A stretch of 43,455 bases of DNA from Vicinamibacteria bacterium. Its GTDB lineage: Bacteria > Acidobacteriota > Vicinamibacteria > Vicinamibacterales > UBA8438. The stretch is from assembly GCA_022821235.1 (NCBI GenBank), contig JAJEEA010000526.1, positions 1 through 43,455 on the forward strand, read 5' to 3'. The translations under genes and the position numbers were made by a program. The notes under the pieces were generated by a model that made no database searches, was not told where the DNA came from, and was given only the letters and a program-made list of their open reading frames with translations. Shown piece by piece: positions 1-8,202 of this stretch (its first letter is position 1; every line of letters starts with the position of its first letter).

Positions 1-805
1 TGCTGCCGCCGAGGAGGTCGATGGTCCACACCAGGGCGGGGCAGCCCGCGCTCTTGACCCGGTCGATGACCCGCTTGTTCACGTTCCAGTCGGGCACCGT
101 GTAGATCTGGAACCAGTGCGGCTCGCCGCGGGCCTCGGCGAGGTCGGAGTAGGACTGCGAGCTCTGGTGCGACTGCATCTGCAGGATGTCCCGCGCCCGG
201 GCGGCGCGGGCGGCGCCGCTCTCTCCCTGCGTGTGATAGGCCTCGAGGCTCGCGACCGGGCACAGGAAGAGGGGTGAGGGCCACCGGCGGCCGTAGAGCT
301 CGGTCGACGTGTCGAGCTCGCCCATCGGCGCGCCGCCGAGCCGCCGGGGACGGATCATCAGGCGCTGGAACCCTTCCCGGTTCGCCCGCCGCGTCTCGTA
401 GTCGTCGACCCCCATGTGCAGGTAGTCCCAGTGCTGGGCCAGGTTCGTCGCGTGCGCCGCGCGCTCGAGGTCCCAGACGTTGAAGGCCTCGTAGGGCGAC
501 TCGACGACCTGCACCGTCAACTGGTCCTCGATGGAGTTCTGGGGCTGCAGCTCGGGCTCCTGGAAGGCGGTGAAGCGGGGCTGCACCAGCGACCGGGGCA
601 TCTCCGCCCCGCACTCGGGACAGTGAGGCGTCGCGGGACCGGCCGTCGCGTGGCGCTCGGCCTCGTGCGCGAGCGCGCGCTGCCAGCTCGCGGGCAGGCC
701 CGAGGCGGCCACGCCGAGCAGCGGGCTCGCGGCCAGCAGCCTGAAGAACTCGCGCCGGCTCGCGGCGCGGTCGGGGGAGCTCGTGTCCAGTTTGGGTCCA
801 GTCAT
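1..805 (-). CDS. FMN-dependent alpha-hydroxy acid dehydrogenase, Tat-exported (3' end outside window)
   Basis: The reading frame is open from an ATG at 805 to the window edge, giving 268 residues of a longer protein. Residues 16-21 (SRREFF) followed by a hydrophobic stretch look like a twin-arginine signal, so export is likely. From about residue 100 the sequence resembles the FMN_dh family (lactate or glycolate oxidase type): an RPRRLG segment, a DTSTELYG segment, PLFLCP, and HWFQIY followed by a segment ending in LVWTIDLLGG, which matches the strand carrying the FMN-binding glutamine. Members oxidise 2-hydroxy acids to 2-keto acids. The catalytic His/Arg region lies beyond the window, so the substrate cannot be judged. 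An HCPEC pair near residue 60 lies in an N-terminal insertion not usual for cytosolic members. Periplasmic location would match the exported quinoprotein-type genes next door. Confidence 0.75.
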   Translation of the reverse strand, partial: MTGPKLDTSSPDRAASRREFFRLLAASPLLGVAASGLPASWQRALAHEAERHATAGPATPHCPECGAEMPRSLVQPRFTAFQEPELQPQNSIEDQLTVQVVESPYEAFNVWDLERAAHATNLAQHWDYLHMGVDDYETRRANREGFQRLMIRPRRLGGAPMGELDTSTELYGRRWPSPLFLCPVASLEAYHTQGESGAARAARARDILQMQSHQSSQSYSDLAEARGEPHWFQIYTVPDWNVNKRVIDRVKSAGCPALVWTIDLLGGS

Positions 806-1193
806 CCTCAACTCTCCTCGCAGGCCCGCAACGCGGCAAGGAATCGGCGCGCGGCCGCCGGCCATCGGTCCGCAAAGTGTAGCCGAACGGCAACCGAATG
901 CAACCCGGACGCGGCCACTCCCGGTCTGTGGGGGGTCGCCCGTCCTGCGCACCTGTCCGCACTCACCTGTCCTCACGGCCACCAGCACCCGCACGCCCGC
1001 CCTTGCGCACCTGGTCCGCACTCCGGCGTGTCGGGAAGACGAGCGGCCGAGCCGCGCGCGCGACGTCCGGGCGCCCCGCCAGCGCCCGGGGCGACGGCCC
1101 TCGTCGATTCCGGGGGCGTCGGTGGTCGCGAGGATCGAGCGCCGCGTCCCGGGTTCCACGGCCGCCCGAGGCAAGCTCCCGGGGCGGCCACGC
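806..1193. other. Intergenic region, no gene recognised
   Basis: This 388-bp gap holds the upstream region of the FMN dehydrogenase and the terminator hairpin of the PQQ gene. A 19-20 bp near-repeat occurs at 946-964 and 1004-1023 (TGCGCACCTG...CCGCACTC), a small case of the duplication seen elsewhere in the window. I see no convincing coding sequence. Confidence 0.5.
1160..1189 (-). terminator. Hairpin downstream of the PQQ-type dehydrogenase
   Basis: An 8-bp perfect inverted repeat (GGCCGCCC at 1160-1167, GGGCGGCC at 1182-1189) with a 14-nt loop starts 5 bp past the stop codon at 1194. There is no T-run, so it may act as a Rho-assisted stop or as mRNA 3' end protection. Confidence 0.4.
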
Positions 1194-2939
1194 TCACGGC
1201 AGCCTGAACACGAACAGCATGTTGCCGCCGCCCGGCTGCCGGATCTCGGGCGTGAGCCCCCGGAAGTTGATGCCGCCGCCGGACGCGATGGCGATGTACT
1301 GCACGCCGTCGTGCATGTAGGACACCGGGAACCCGCCCGCGCTCGAGTTGAGGATCTGCTCCCACAGCACGTCGCCGGTCTCGGCGTCGAAGGCGCGGAA
1401 GCGGCGCGCATCGTCGGTCACGAACACGAGGCCGCCGCCGGTGGTGAGCACCGAGCCGCCGATGCCGGCCCGCTGCCGGTACACCCACCGCGGCTCGCCG
1501 GTGGTCAGGTCGATGGCGCTGAACTGCCCGATCTGCCCGCCCATGTCCGGGGCCGGCACCTGCGCGATGCGCGCCGAGCCGTGGTGCAGGCCCGGTCGGT
1601 AGCGGAACTCGTTCAGGGTCAGGTCCATGCAGACGTTGTTGGTCGGGGCGTAGAGCACGTTCGTCCCCGGGTGGTAGCCGGTGCCCTGCCAGTTGATGCC
1701 GCCGAGCGCGCTGGGGCAGACGAAGACCGGCTCGCCGACCTGCGGGAACTTGAGCGACTGGTTCACGATGACCCGGCGGCTCTCGGCGTCGATGTCCGCG
1801 ATGACGTTCTGCACGTTGGTGGGCTGGGCCCACAGGAAGGCCCCGGTGGCGGCGTCGAGGGCCCACACGATGCCGGTCTTGCCGGGGATGCCGGTCACGA
1901 TCTTGCGCCGCCGCCCCGGCGTGATCGACCTGCTCCGCCACTCGACGTCGCCGGGCGAGACCTCGGTCTCGACCACGAGACGCGCGAAGGGAGGGTAGAG
2001 GTCCCACTCGTCGTTGGGGATGTGCTGGAAGTACCACGCGATCTCGCCGGTGTCGGCATCGAGGGCGAGGGTCGAGTTGGTGTAGAGGACGTCGCCGTCG
2101 CCGGTGCCCCGCTGCACCGAGCCCCACGGAATCGGCACCCCGACGCCGGTGTAGATGAGGTTCAGCCCGGGGTCGAAGCTCGGCGAGTTCCAGGCCGAGC
2201 CGCCGCGGCGGTCCTCGTCGGGCACGTCGCCCCAGCTCTCGTAGCCGAACTCGTCGGGACCGGGAATGGTGTAGGTGCGCCACACCTCGGCCCCGGTGGC
2301 GGCGTCGTGGGCCGACACCCAGCAGCGGGTGTTGAGGTGGTAGCAGCCGGACATGCCGGCCACGACGCGCCCCTTGATGACCATCGGCCCGCCGGAGTAG
2401 TGCTGGCCGATGGTCCAGTCGCCCACCGCGACGTCCCACGCGACCTCGCCGGTGCGGGCGTCGAGGGCCACGAGGTGGGCGTCGTGGGTGGCGATGAACA
2501 GCTTGTCGTCGTAGAGGGCGCCGTTGCGGTTGACGCAGGCGAGGTTGGCGGCGTGGTCGACCCGCTCCCGGCGGTACTCCCACACGCGCGAGCCGTCGCG
2601 CACGTCGAGGGCCTCGACGAAGTCGCACGGCTGCACCAGGAACATCATGCCGCCGTGCACGAGCGGCGTCGTCTCCTGCCGGCCTTCCCCCATCGTCCAC
2701 GCCCACGCCAGCCGCAGCCGGCCGACGTTGGTCGTGTCGATCTGGTCGAGGGGGCTGTGCCCCCAATGGCCGTAGGTCCGCCGCCACATCGGCCAGTCTT
2801 CCGGCGGCGGGTCGAGCAGCATGGCCTCGGTCACCGGCGTGTAGCCGTCGGCGACCGACTGCGCCGGGGCGGGCGCCCCGGTGAGCAGAAATCCGATTAG
2901 GACGGCACCGAGGCCGTGCAGATTCCTCTCAGGTCGCAT
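1194..2939 (-). CDS. Exported PQQ-type beta-propeller dehydrogenase (581 aa)
   Basis: The protein begins with a Sec-type signal peptide (residues 1 to about 27, ending APAQ). It then shows repeated tryptophan-docking propeller blades of the type DA.TGE..W, as in quinoprotein alcohol dehydrogenases. Family members oxidise alcohols or sugars in the periplasm using PQQ. The catalytic-Asp region is recognisable as NDEWDLYP, with Asp about residue 313. Two metal-ligand positions look altered: the usual G.SG.E segment reads GMSGCYHLNTRC, and the usual GNPAPWN segment reads GVGVPIPW, so the normal Glu and Asn are absent. There is no CxxCH haem motif, so it is not a quinohaemoprotein. The ATG at 2939 was chosen because it places the signal peptide at the N-terminus; the frame stays open upstream to 3074 without signal-like sequence. 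Substrate unknown; it could be a non-enzymatic propeller. Confidence 0.75.
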   Translation of the reverse strand: MRPERNLHGLGAVLIGFLLTGAPAPAQSVADGYTPVTEAMLLDPPPEDWPMWRRTYGHWGHSPLDQIDTTNVGRLRLAWAWTMGEGRQETTPLVHGGMMFLVQPCDFVEALDVRDGSRVWEYRRERVDHAANLACVNRNGALYDDKLFIATHDAHLVALDARTGEVAWDVAVGDWTIGQHYSGGPMVIKGRVVAGMSGCYHLNTRCWVSAHDAATGAEVWRTYTIPGPDEFGYESWGDVPDEDRRGGSAWNSPSFDPGLNLIYTGVGVPIPWGSVQRGTGDGDVLYTNSTLALDADTGEIAWYFQHIPNDEWDLYPPFARLVVETEVSPGDVEWRSRSITPGRRRKIVTGIPGKTGIVWALDAATGAFLWAQPTNVQNVIADIDAESRRVIVNQSLKFPQVGEPVFVCPSALGGINWQGTGYHPGTNVLYAPTNNVCMDLTLNEFRYRPGLHHGSARIAQVPAPDMGGQIGQFSAIDLTTGEPRWVYRQRAGIGGSVLTTGGGLVFVTDDARRFRAFDAETGDVLWEQILNSSAGGFPVSYMHDGVQYIAIASGGGINFRGLTPEIRQPGGGNMLFVFRLP

Positions 2940-2955
2940 CGCTTGATCCAAGCCC

Positions 2956-3165
2956 TCACACCCCGGCGGGGCGCCCAGTAACGGCCGAGTTCGGCTGCTC
3001 CGCGCTCTCGCACCCCGCTCGCGGCCCGGTACGCCGCCCGGCTTGGCGGGCCGCCGCCAGACGGTCCTCCTCACGTTGCATTTCGGCCTTGATGCGGTCG
3101 ATCTCCGCCCGATCCTCCGGCGTCATGTCCTGAGTGAGCTCGCTCAGCGGTCCGAATCCCTCCAT
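2956..3165 (-). CDS. Truncated HigA-like antitoxin remnant (69 aa)
   Basis: This small ORF starts 28 bp after the HigB-like toxin gene, behind a purine-rich GAGAGGGGG stretch. Its N-terminal half (SELTQDM, then TPEDRAEIDRIKAEMQREED) resembles the helical leader of HigA-type Xre antitoxins, which commonly reads MSPE.RA...AE. The expected helix-turn-helix is missing: after about residue 45 the sequence becomes Arg/Ala-rich and ends. No HTH-like sequence appears in other frames before the next gene at 2939. I infer a 3'-truncated antitoxin that may still bind toxin but should not bind DNA. An unrelated short protein is possible. Confidence 0.45.
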   Translation of the reverse strand: MEGFGPLSELTQDMTPEDRAEIDRIKAEMQREEDRLAAARQAGRRTGPRAGCESAEQPNSAVTGRPAGV

Positions 3166-3193
3166 CGTCCCCGCCCCCTCTCTTCCGCTCGCC

Positions 3194-3574
3194 TCATCGC
3201 TCACGGCCGCGGCCGGCATCGGGTTCCCGGTTCAGCGCGCCCAGATACCGATCATAGATCGCGTCCGCCTGCCGCACTTGCTGGCGGTAGAACCGCCTGT
3301 CCTGCCCTCTCTTGCGCCCTCCAACCAACACAACCGCTCGACGCCGAGGATCGAACGCATGAAACACGCGGATGGCTTCGCCGCGCGTGTCGATGCGCAA
3401 CTCCCGCATGTGACCGTGCCTCGACGTGGTCACGGCCGACGACTGCGGATAGTCCAGCGTCACGCCCCGCTCTTGCAGCCGTTCCAGTGCCGCCGTCACG
3501 GTGTTTCGCTCTCTTGCCGGCAGCTCGCGCCACCAAGCGTGGAACTCCCGCGATTTCGTGACTTCGCACCGCAT
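3194..3574 (-). CDS. HigB-like / RelE-superfamily toxin (126 aa)
   Basis: The sequence matches phage-derived Gp49-like HigB toxins: an N-terminal EFHAWWREL helix, then LQERGVTLDYP, a conserved HGHMRELRID strand, IRVFHAFDPRR and VVLVGGRKRGQDRRFYRQ. These toxins are ribosome-dependent mRNA endonucleases of the RelE/ParE fold; the basic patch RKRGQDRR and the Tyr in FYRQ sit where family active-site residues lie. ATG 3574 was preferred over GTG 3589 because the conserved first strand starts there. Gene order is toxin first, antitoxin second, typical of higBA, but the partner downstream looks truncated. If active, the toxin would need another antitoxin. Length is normal for the family. Confidence 0.7.
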   Translation of the reverse strand: MRCEVTKSREFHAWWRELPARERNTVTAALERLQERGVTLDYPQSSAVTTSRHGHMRELRIDTRGEAIRVFHAFDPRRRAVVLVGGRKRGQDRRFYRQQVRQADAIYDRYLGALNREPDAGRGRER

Positions 3575-3622
3575 CCCGCCTTCGACCACGGCCAGACAGC
3601 CCGCTCAGTGCAGGAACCGGTA

Positions 3623-3712
3623 TCAGGCGTCGGACCGGACCTGTCGGGCGGGCTCGGAGGCGTCGGACCGGTAGACGAGGACGTTGGTGTCAACGAAGAC
3701 TCGTCCGGTCAT
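3623..3712 (-). pseudogene. VapC PIN-domain toxin, truncated after 29 codons
   Basis: The ATG at 3712 overlaps the vapB stop (ATGA). The first residues (MTGRVFVDTNVLVYRSD) are a textbook PIN-domain start containing the first catalytic Asp in VDTNVLVY. The frame then hits a stop at 3623-3625 after ARQVRSDA. The remaining roughly 100 residues and the other acidic residues are absent, and the HigB-like gene starts about 50 bp further. The toxin is therefore dead, leaving vapB as an orphan. Confidence 0.7.
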
Positions 3713-3933
3713 GCAACTCGTCCCGAGTCGGCCGGCGGCCGTCGACCCACGTCATCTTCCGGGGCTCTACTCGCCAGCGCGCGCGCCATCGCGACCGCGT
3801 AGTCGTCCTCGCGGCGTCTCATCTCTTCGGCGGTCTCCGCGAGCCGGTTCGAGACGCTGCGATTCGCCTCGGCGGCGCGCAACCGCAGCCGCAGCGCGGT
3901 GTCTTCGGGAAGCGTGACGGTGACGTTCTTCAT
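3709..3933 (-). CDS. VapB-type antitoxin (orphan, 74 aa)
   Basis: The N-terminus (MKNVTVTLPEDTALRLRLRA) is a ribbon-helix-helix strand plus first helix, followed by NRSVSNRLAETAEEMRRRED. This is the arrangement of CopG/Arc-like VapB antitoxins that bind their own promoter as dimers and neutralise a PIN toxin through the C-terminus. It overlaps the truncated vapC start by 4 nt, the usual vapBC arrangement. Because the toxin is truncated, the gene may be under relaxed selection or may act on another VapC. Confidence 0.65.
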   Translation of the reverse strand: MKNVTVTLPEDTALRLRLRAAEANRSVSNRLAETAEEMRRREDDYAVAMARALASRAPEDDVGRRPPADSGRVA

Positions 3934-4064
3934 GTCACGAGAATAGTAGAAGCACGAATCCTCGCGTCAAACGATCGGAGTGCGGTGGCAGTGTTGCCGG
4001 AGCCTGCGGCCGAGACGACCGCACGCCGATTCGCGACAGTGAAGTCGTTGCGGGCGTGAGTGGA

Positions 4065-4098
4065 ACAGGGGGCGCCCCCCACGAGGACCGCCCCCTGT
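4065..4098 (-). terminator. Strong hairpin downstream of the 701-aa PQQ dehydrogenase
   Basis: A 10-bp perfect inverted repeat (ACAGGGGGCG at 4065-4074, CGCCCCCTGT at 4089-4098) with a 14-nt loop lies 20 bp past the stop codon at 4119. No T-run follows on the minus strand. Confidence 0.5.
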
Positions 4099-4118
4099 CC
4101 GCCACGGAACGGAACCGC

Positions 4119-6224
4119 TCAGTGCCCGTCGCCGGCCGCGTCCTCCTCGCTGGGCAGGCCCATCGCGGCGAGGCCGTCGCGGAGCTGGATGATGACGTAC
4201 TGCCGGCCCTCGTGCGACCAGCTCGACATGCCGTAGCGGGTCAGGCCGGGAATCTCCACCGCCCCGAGCCGCTCGCCGGTGCGCTTGTCGATGGCGAAGA
4301 GGTGCGGCGTGTTGTCGGCGGTCTGGCCGCCGGCGAGGAGCATGGTCGGCGTGACCACCATCGCGGTGTTGCCGCCGCGGCCGCGGTTGATCTCGACGCC
4401 CTCGAGCCCCTGCACGAGGGGGTGGTTGCGGATCGTGTCCTGCTGCGCCTGCGGGGAGTCGCCGTTCGGGGCCACCCACAGGTGCTCGCCGGTGTTCACG
4501 TCGATGGCGGTGATGCGCCCCACCGGCCCCTTCCAGATGGGGAGCCCGTCGAGGGTGAACGCCTCGATGCTGCCGCGCACCGTCGTCGCCACGGCGGCGA
4601 AGTCGGTGTGGGTCGTGCCCGACTGCGGGAGCTCTTCCAGGGGCGAGTCCACGCCGGGCATGACCTGCAGCCGGAAGCAGCCGCTCGTCGAGCTCACGAA
4701 CATGACGCCGGCGACCGGGTCCCCGACGGCCGGCCCGGTGATGTTGGTGCCGCCACCGCCGCCCGGGCAGTTCCACGCCGGCCCCGCGGGGTCGGCGGTG
4801 TGCGTCGGCGGGTCGAACAGCCCGTTGAAGAGGTTGTTCTCCTCCGCCACCCGGCGCGCCATCTCCTTGATCTCGGGCGTGTAGTCGATCAGGTGGTCCT
4901 CGGTCCGGCCCTGCAGGTCGTAGGGGGCGGGCCGGGTCGGGAACGGCTGGGTCTCGGAGAGCACATCGCCGGGAATGTTGGACGGCGGGACGGGGCGCTC
5001 CTCGATGGGCCAGATGGGCTCGCCGGTCTCGCGGTCGAGGGCGTAGAGGAAGGCCTGCTTCGTGGCCTGGAAAAGCCCCTTGATCTCCCGCCCGTCGACG
5101 GTCACGTCCATCAGGACCGGCGCGGTCGGGGTGTCGTAGTTCCAGATGTCGTGGTGGACCATCTGGTAGTGCCAGCGCCGTTCCCCGGTCTCGGCGTCCA
5201 GCGCGATGACGCTCGTGCTGAACAGGTTGTCGCCCGGGTGGTGCCCCCCGTAGTAGTCGATGGTGGCGCCGTTGGTGACGATGTAGACGAGCCCTAGCTC
5301 GGGGTCGGCCGACATCGGGGCCCACGACGACACGTCGCCGATCCACTGCCAGGCGTCGTTCTCCCAGGTCTCGTGACCGAACTCGCCGGGCCGGGGAATC
5401 ACGTGGAACTTCCACTTGAAGTCGCCGGTCCGCACGTCGTAGGCGAGGATGTCGCCGGGCACGTTCTCGACCCGGGTCTGCAGGTAGCCCTGCTCGGCCG
5501 AGTTGCCGACCACGACGGTGTCGTTGACGACGATGGGCGGCGACGACGCGGTGATGTAGCCGATCTCCCGGGGGATGCCGATGTAGGGGTCGTAGGGACG
5601 GTCCATGCTCGTCCACGGGCCCCAGTCGGCAATCAGGTCCTCCACGAGGTCGACGACCCCGGTGTCGCCGAAGCCGTCGAGGGGTACGGGGCGCCCCCAG
5701 CCCTCGAGGGGCAGGCCGGTGTCGGCGTCGAGGGCGTGCAGGAAGAAGCCCGGCGAGGTGATGAACACCACCCCGCGGCCGTCGATCTCGGCGTAGGCGA
5801 CGCCCTTCCCGTAGCCCTTGCGCATCGAGTACTCGTAGCGGTAGGTGTTGGGCTCGCGGAAGCTCCAGAGCAGCTCGCCGGTCGCGGGGTCGAGGGCGAC
5901 CACGTGGCGCCGGTTGCCGGCCACGGTGATGAGCTTGCCGCCGACCAGGGACGGCGTGGCCCGCGCCGTGGCGGGGCCGAAGCTGGTCGCGTTCCACTGC
6001 CAGACGACCTCGAGCTGCTCGAAGTTCGACGGATCGAGCTGGTCGGCCGTCGTGTACCGGGTGTGCCAGGCGTCGCCTCCGAGGTAGGTCCACCCGCCGT
6101 CCTCGGTCCCCGGCCCCTGGGCCGCGGCGCCCCCCGGCGCGAGCAGGCCGCACGCCGCCGCGAGCGCCAGCGCGAGCACCACGGGCGATGTCCGGCCGGC
6201 CCCGCGTCGTTCTTCGACTCTCAT
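4119..6224 (-). CDS. Exported quinoprotein glucose-dehydrogenase-like protein (701 aa)
   Basis: The protein has a Sec signal peptide (hydrophobic core about residues 15-33, ending AAAQ) and a full set of propeller blades with repeated LD..TGE..W motifs. Its closest visible type is the soluble part of membrane glucose dehydrogenase: MVHHDIWNYDTPTAPVLMD corresponds to the mGDH HHD.WD.D motif. Family members oxidise aldoses or alcohols in the periplasm and pass electrons to the respiratory chain. The residue at the usual catalytic Asp position is Asn (WNYD, Asn about 362), while the second Asp is kept. There is no membrane anchor and no CxxCH. Start ATG 6224 follows GGGAGTGACAGGAA, a good ribosome-binding site. 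The nearby 581-aa propeller and FMN dehydrogenase suggest a cluster of periplasmic oxidoreductases. PQQ dependence is inferred. Confidence 0.75.
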   Translation of the reverse strand: MRVEERRGAGRTSPVVLALALAAACGLLAPGGAAAQGPGTEDGGWTYLGGDAWHTRYTTADQLDPSNFEQLEVVWQWNATSFGPATARATPSLVGGKLITVAGNRRHVVALDPATGELLWSFREPNTYRYEYSMRKGYGKGVAYAEIDGRGVVFITSPGFFLHALDADTGLPLEGWGRPVPLDGFGDTGVVDLVEDLIADWGPWTSMDRPYDPYIGIPREIGYITASSPPIVVNDTVVVGNSAEQGYLQTRVENVPGDILAYDVRTGDFKWKFHVIPRPGEFGHETWENDAWQWIGDVSSWAPMSADPELGLVYIVTNGATIDYYGGHHPGDNLFSTSVIALDAETGERRWHYQMVHHDIWNYDTPTAPVLMDVTVDGREIKGLFQATKQAFLYALDRETGEPIWPIEERPVPPSNIPGDVLSETQPFPTRPAPYDLQGRTEDHLIDYTPEIKEMARRVAEENNLFNGLFDPPTHTADPAGPAWNCPGGGGGTNITGPAVGDPVAGVMFVSSTSGCFRLQVMPGVDSPLEELPQSGTTHTDFAAVATTVRGSIEAFTLDGLPIWKGPVGRITAIDVNTGEHLWVAPNGDSPQAQQDTIRNHPLVQGLEGVEINRGRGGNTAMVVTPTMLLAGGQTADNTPHLFAIDKRTGERLGAVEIPGLTRYGMSSWSHEGRQYVIIQLRDGLAAMGLPSEEDAAGDGH

Positions 6225-6871
6225 TTCCTGTCACTCCCGTGAATCTGGTCCGCGTGTCGCCCGCGGCCGCGGATCAACCGCCCAACCAATCCTCCCCGGC
6301 GTCCGCGACGTTCCGGAGCGCGGACTCCCGGCAACCCGCCGGCGACCTGCGGGGCAGCCTATCGTAACAGCCGGCACCGAGATATGCGACCGTCGCGGCG
6401 TGTCGAGGCGCGCCCCGGAAGCCGGGACCCGATCCCGATGCACTCGACCCGTGCAACACGGGTTCGCCGCGGGCTCCCGGCCCGGGACGGCTCGCGGCCG
6501 CGGACGCGGACGCCCGACGTGACCTGACCGAAGCGACCGTCCCGTCGCGGGCCGTCGGGCCGCCGCGGCGGGAGGCCGGCTCCGGCCCGGGCGGGCCAGG
6601 AGTCCGCGCCGTAGAAGGCCGCAGGCTCCGCGGACTCCTGCCAGGGTTGCCGTGAGAGTACACGGGGCAAGGACACACCAACCCTTTCGCGACGCGAGGG
6701 CTGGTCCAGGATCGACAAGAACGTCGAAACACCGCCGATCCCCGCAACAGAAACGTCGATAACCGGGTCTCCCCTTGCCCGGTTCCACCATCCGGGATCT
6801 GACGAGAACGTAGCTCTCGCCAAGCAGGAAACGTCCATTCCGGCCGCGTCCGGAGCACGGCGCCGAAAGGA
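6225..6871. other. Long divergent intergenic region
   Basis: About 650 bp separates the divergent quinoprotein-type gene and the urea operon promoter. Its short minus-strand frames lack any recognisable domain and have no plausible starts. I looked for NtrC-type dyads (GCAC...GTGC) and saw none that I would call. Enhancer sites for the sigma-54 promoter at 6872 would be expected here. Confidence 0.4.
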
Positions 6872-6888
6872 CGGCACGCGCCTTGCTT
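6872..6888 (+). promoter_or_regulatory. Sigma-54 (RpoN) promoter of the urea operon
   Basis: The site reads CGGCACGCGCCTTGCTT. GG at 6873-6874 and GC at 6885-6886 are separated by exactly 10 nt, and the match to TGGCACG-N4-TTGCT fails only at the first base. Predicted transcription start is about 6898, some 73 nt before the porin start at 6971. It implies that transcription needs a sigma-54 activator, such as NtrC under nitrogen limitation. The activator is not identified by this sequence. Confidence 0.7.
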
Positions 6889-6970
6889 GTCACCTTGCGC
6901 GAACCGAGGCCCACGCCTCACGGCAACCCGCAACGCGCAACGCGCGGCGCACAACGGAGGAGTATCGTTC

Positions 6971-8110
6971 GTGTCCAGCCACACACCAAGACATCGCGGC
7001 GCCCGCGTCGAGCGCGGGCGGCCCGGCGGTCCGACGGCGGCGCTCCTGCTGGCGCTGGCCGGCTGGCTCGGCGCGGCGGGCGCCCTCCACGCGCAGGATG
7101 CCGAGACCGAAGAGCCGCCGCCGCCCCTGCCGATCACCATCGGCGGCGGGCTGCAGACCAGCTTCCTGCACCGGACGTCGGACGACGCCGACGCCTCGGA
7201 CCACTTCCGCGTCAACAGCCTGCGCCTGTACCTGAACGGGGCGGCCACCAACAAGATCAAGTTCATGGTCAACACCGACCTCGACTACGGCGGCTCGCTG
7301 GGGGCGCCGGGGCCCCAGGGCTCCGAGTTCCAGATTCTCGACGCCGTCGCCCAGTTCGAGATGTCGGACACGTTCAACGTATGGGTGGGACGCTTCCTCC
7401 CGCCGAGCGACCGCGCCAACCTCTACGGCCCGTTCTACGCGCACCACTGGGGGGTCTATGCCGACGGGGTGCAGGACGGCTACCCCTTCGTCTTCCAGGG
7501 GCGCGACAACGGCGCCGCCTGGTGGGGGCAGTTCGACAAGGTCAAGCTGTCTGCGGGCGCGTTCGACGGACGGTCCGCGACCGGCAACTCGTCGCTCATC
7601 GGGGCGGGCCGCGTCCAGGTGAACTTCTGGGACCCCGAGCCCGGGTACTACCTGAACAGCACCTACTACGGCGAGAGGAACATCCTCGCCATCGGCATCG
7701 CCGGCCAGACCCAGGCCGACGCCGGGACCGCCTGGTCCGCCGACTTCCTCGTCGAGCGCAAGGTCGGCGACGGCGGCGCGGCGTCGCTCGAGGCCGAGTG
7801 GGCGCGCTACGACAAGCTCGGCGGCTACGACCCGCGGTACCTGACCAACGACGGCGGCTACGTGCTCGCCGCCTACCTGTTCCCCCAGCGCGTGGGGGAA
7901 GGCCAGTTCGAGCTGCTCGGCAAGTACGCCCGCGCCCGGTTCCGCGAGGGCCTCATGGCCGACTACGACCAGACCACGACCGAGATCAACCTCAACTACG
8001 TCATCCGCCAGTTCAACGCACGCGTGATGATCTTCGTCAAGGACACCGCCTTCACCGCCGTCAACCCCGACGACCTCCAGGTCGGGCTGGGGTTGCAGTT
8101 GCAGATGTAG
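6971..8110 (+). CDS. Outer-membrane porin heading the urea operon (379 aa)
   Basis: The protein has a basic N-terminus, a hydrophobic signal core (ALLLALAGWLGAAGALHAQ) and a mature region of alternating beta strands rich in Tyr, Gly and Asp, ending in LGLQLQM. The pattern resembles phosphate-selective/OprO-P-like or carbohydrate porins: an early SLRLYLNG segment, then FMVNTDLDYGG and VWVGRFLPPSDR. I chose GTG 6971 because GGAGGAG at 6956-6962 lies 8 nt upstream and because the TTG at 6887 falls inside the sigma-54 promoter, before the transcription start. As the first gene after that promoter and ahead of urtA, it probably gives urea or short amides access to the periplasm. Specificity is inferred from context only. 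Confidence 0.75.
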   Translation: MSSHTPRHRGARVERGRPGGPTAALLLALAGWLGAAGALHAQDAETEEPPPPLPITIGGGLQTSFLHRTSDDADASDHFRVNSLRLYLNGAATNKIKFMVNTDLDYGGSLGAPGPQGSEFQILDAVAQFEMSDTFNVWVGRFLPPSDRANLYGPFYAHHWGVYADGVQDGYPFVFQGRDNGAAWWGQFDKVKLSAGAFDGRSATGNSSLIGAGRVQVNFWDPEPGYYLNSTYYGERNILAIGIAGQTQADAGTAWSADFLVERKVGDGGAASLEAEWARYDKLGGYDPRYLTNDGGYVLAAYLFPQRVGEGQFELLGKYARARFREGLMADYDQTTTEINLNYVIRQFNARVMIFVKDTAFTAVNPDDLQVGLGLQLQM

Positions 8111-8195
8111 CGAGCCGTTCACTCACAGCTCGGGCTCGTCGGAACATCCACGCGGCAGCAAGTCGCTGCAGATGCAGCGAGCCGTTCACTCACAG
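8101..8195 (+). repeat. 67-bp-period duplication of the porin 3' end before urtA
   Basis: The 28-nt segment 8101-8128, which contains the porin stop codon, recurs at 8168-8195 with one mismatch. In the second copy the stop TAG has become CAG. The second copy ends in CACAGGAG and thereby supplies the urtA ribosome-binding site. It belongs to the junction-duplication pattern of this window. Confidence 0.85.
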
Positions 8196-8202
8196 GAGCC
8201 AG

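Noticed and set aside
783-2900. 705-codon plus-strand ORF opposite the PQQ-type gene
   Set aside because: It is antisense to a clear propeller gene, rich in Arg/Ala/His/Val without domains, and arises from high GC at third codon positions.
3967-6234. 755-codon minus-strand ORF overlapping the glucose-dehydrogenase-like gene
   Set aside because: It is a shifted frame of the real 701-aa gene; its Arg/Pro-rich composition and lack of motifs mark it as a shadow.
6231-7275. Several minus-strand ORFs of 170-330 codons upstream of the porin
   Set aside because: Low-complexity Arg/Ser/Pro composition, overlap with a sigma-54 promoter and the porin gene, and no domain.
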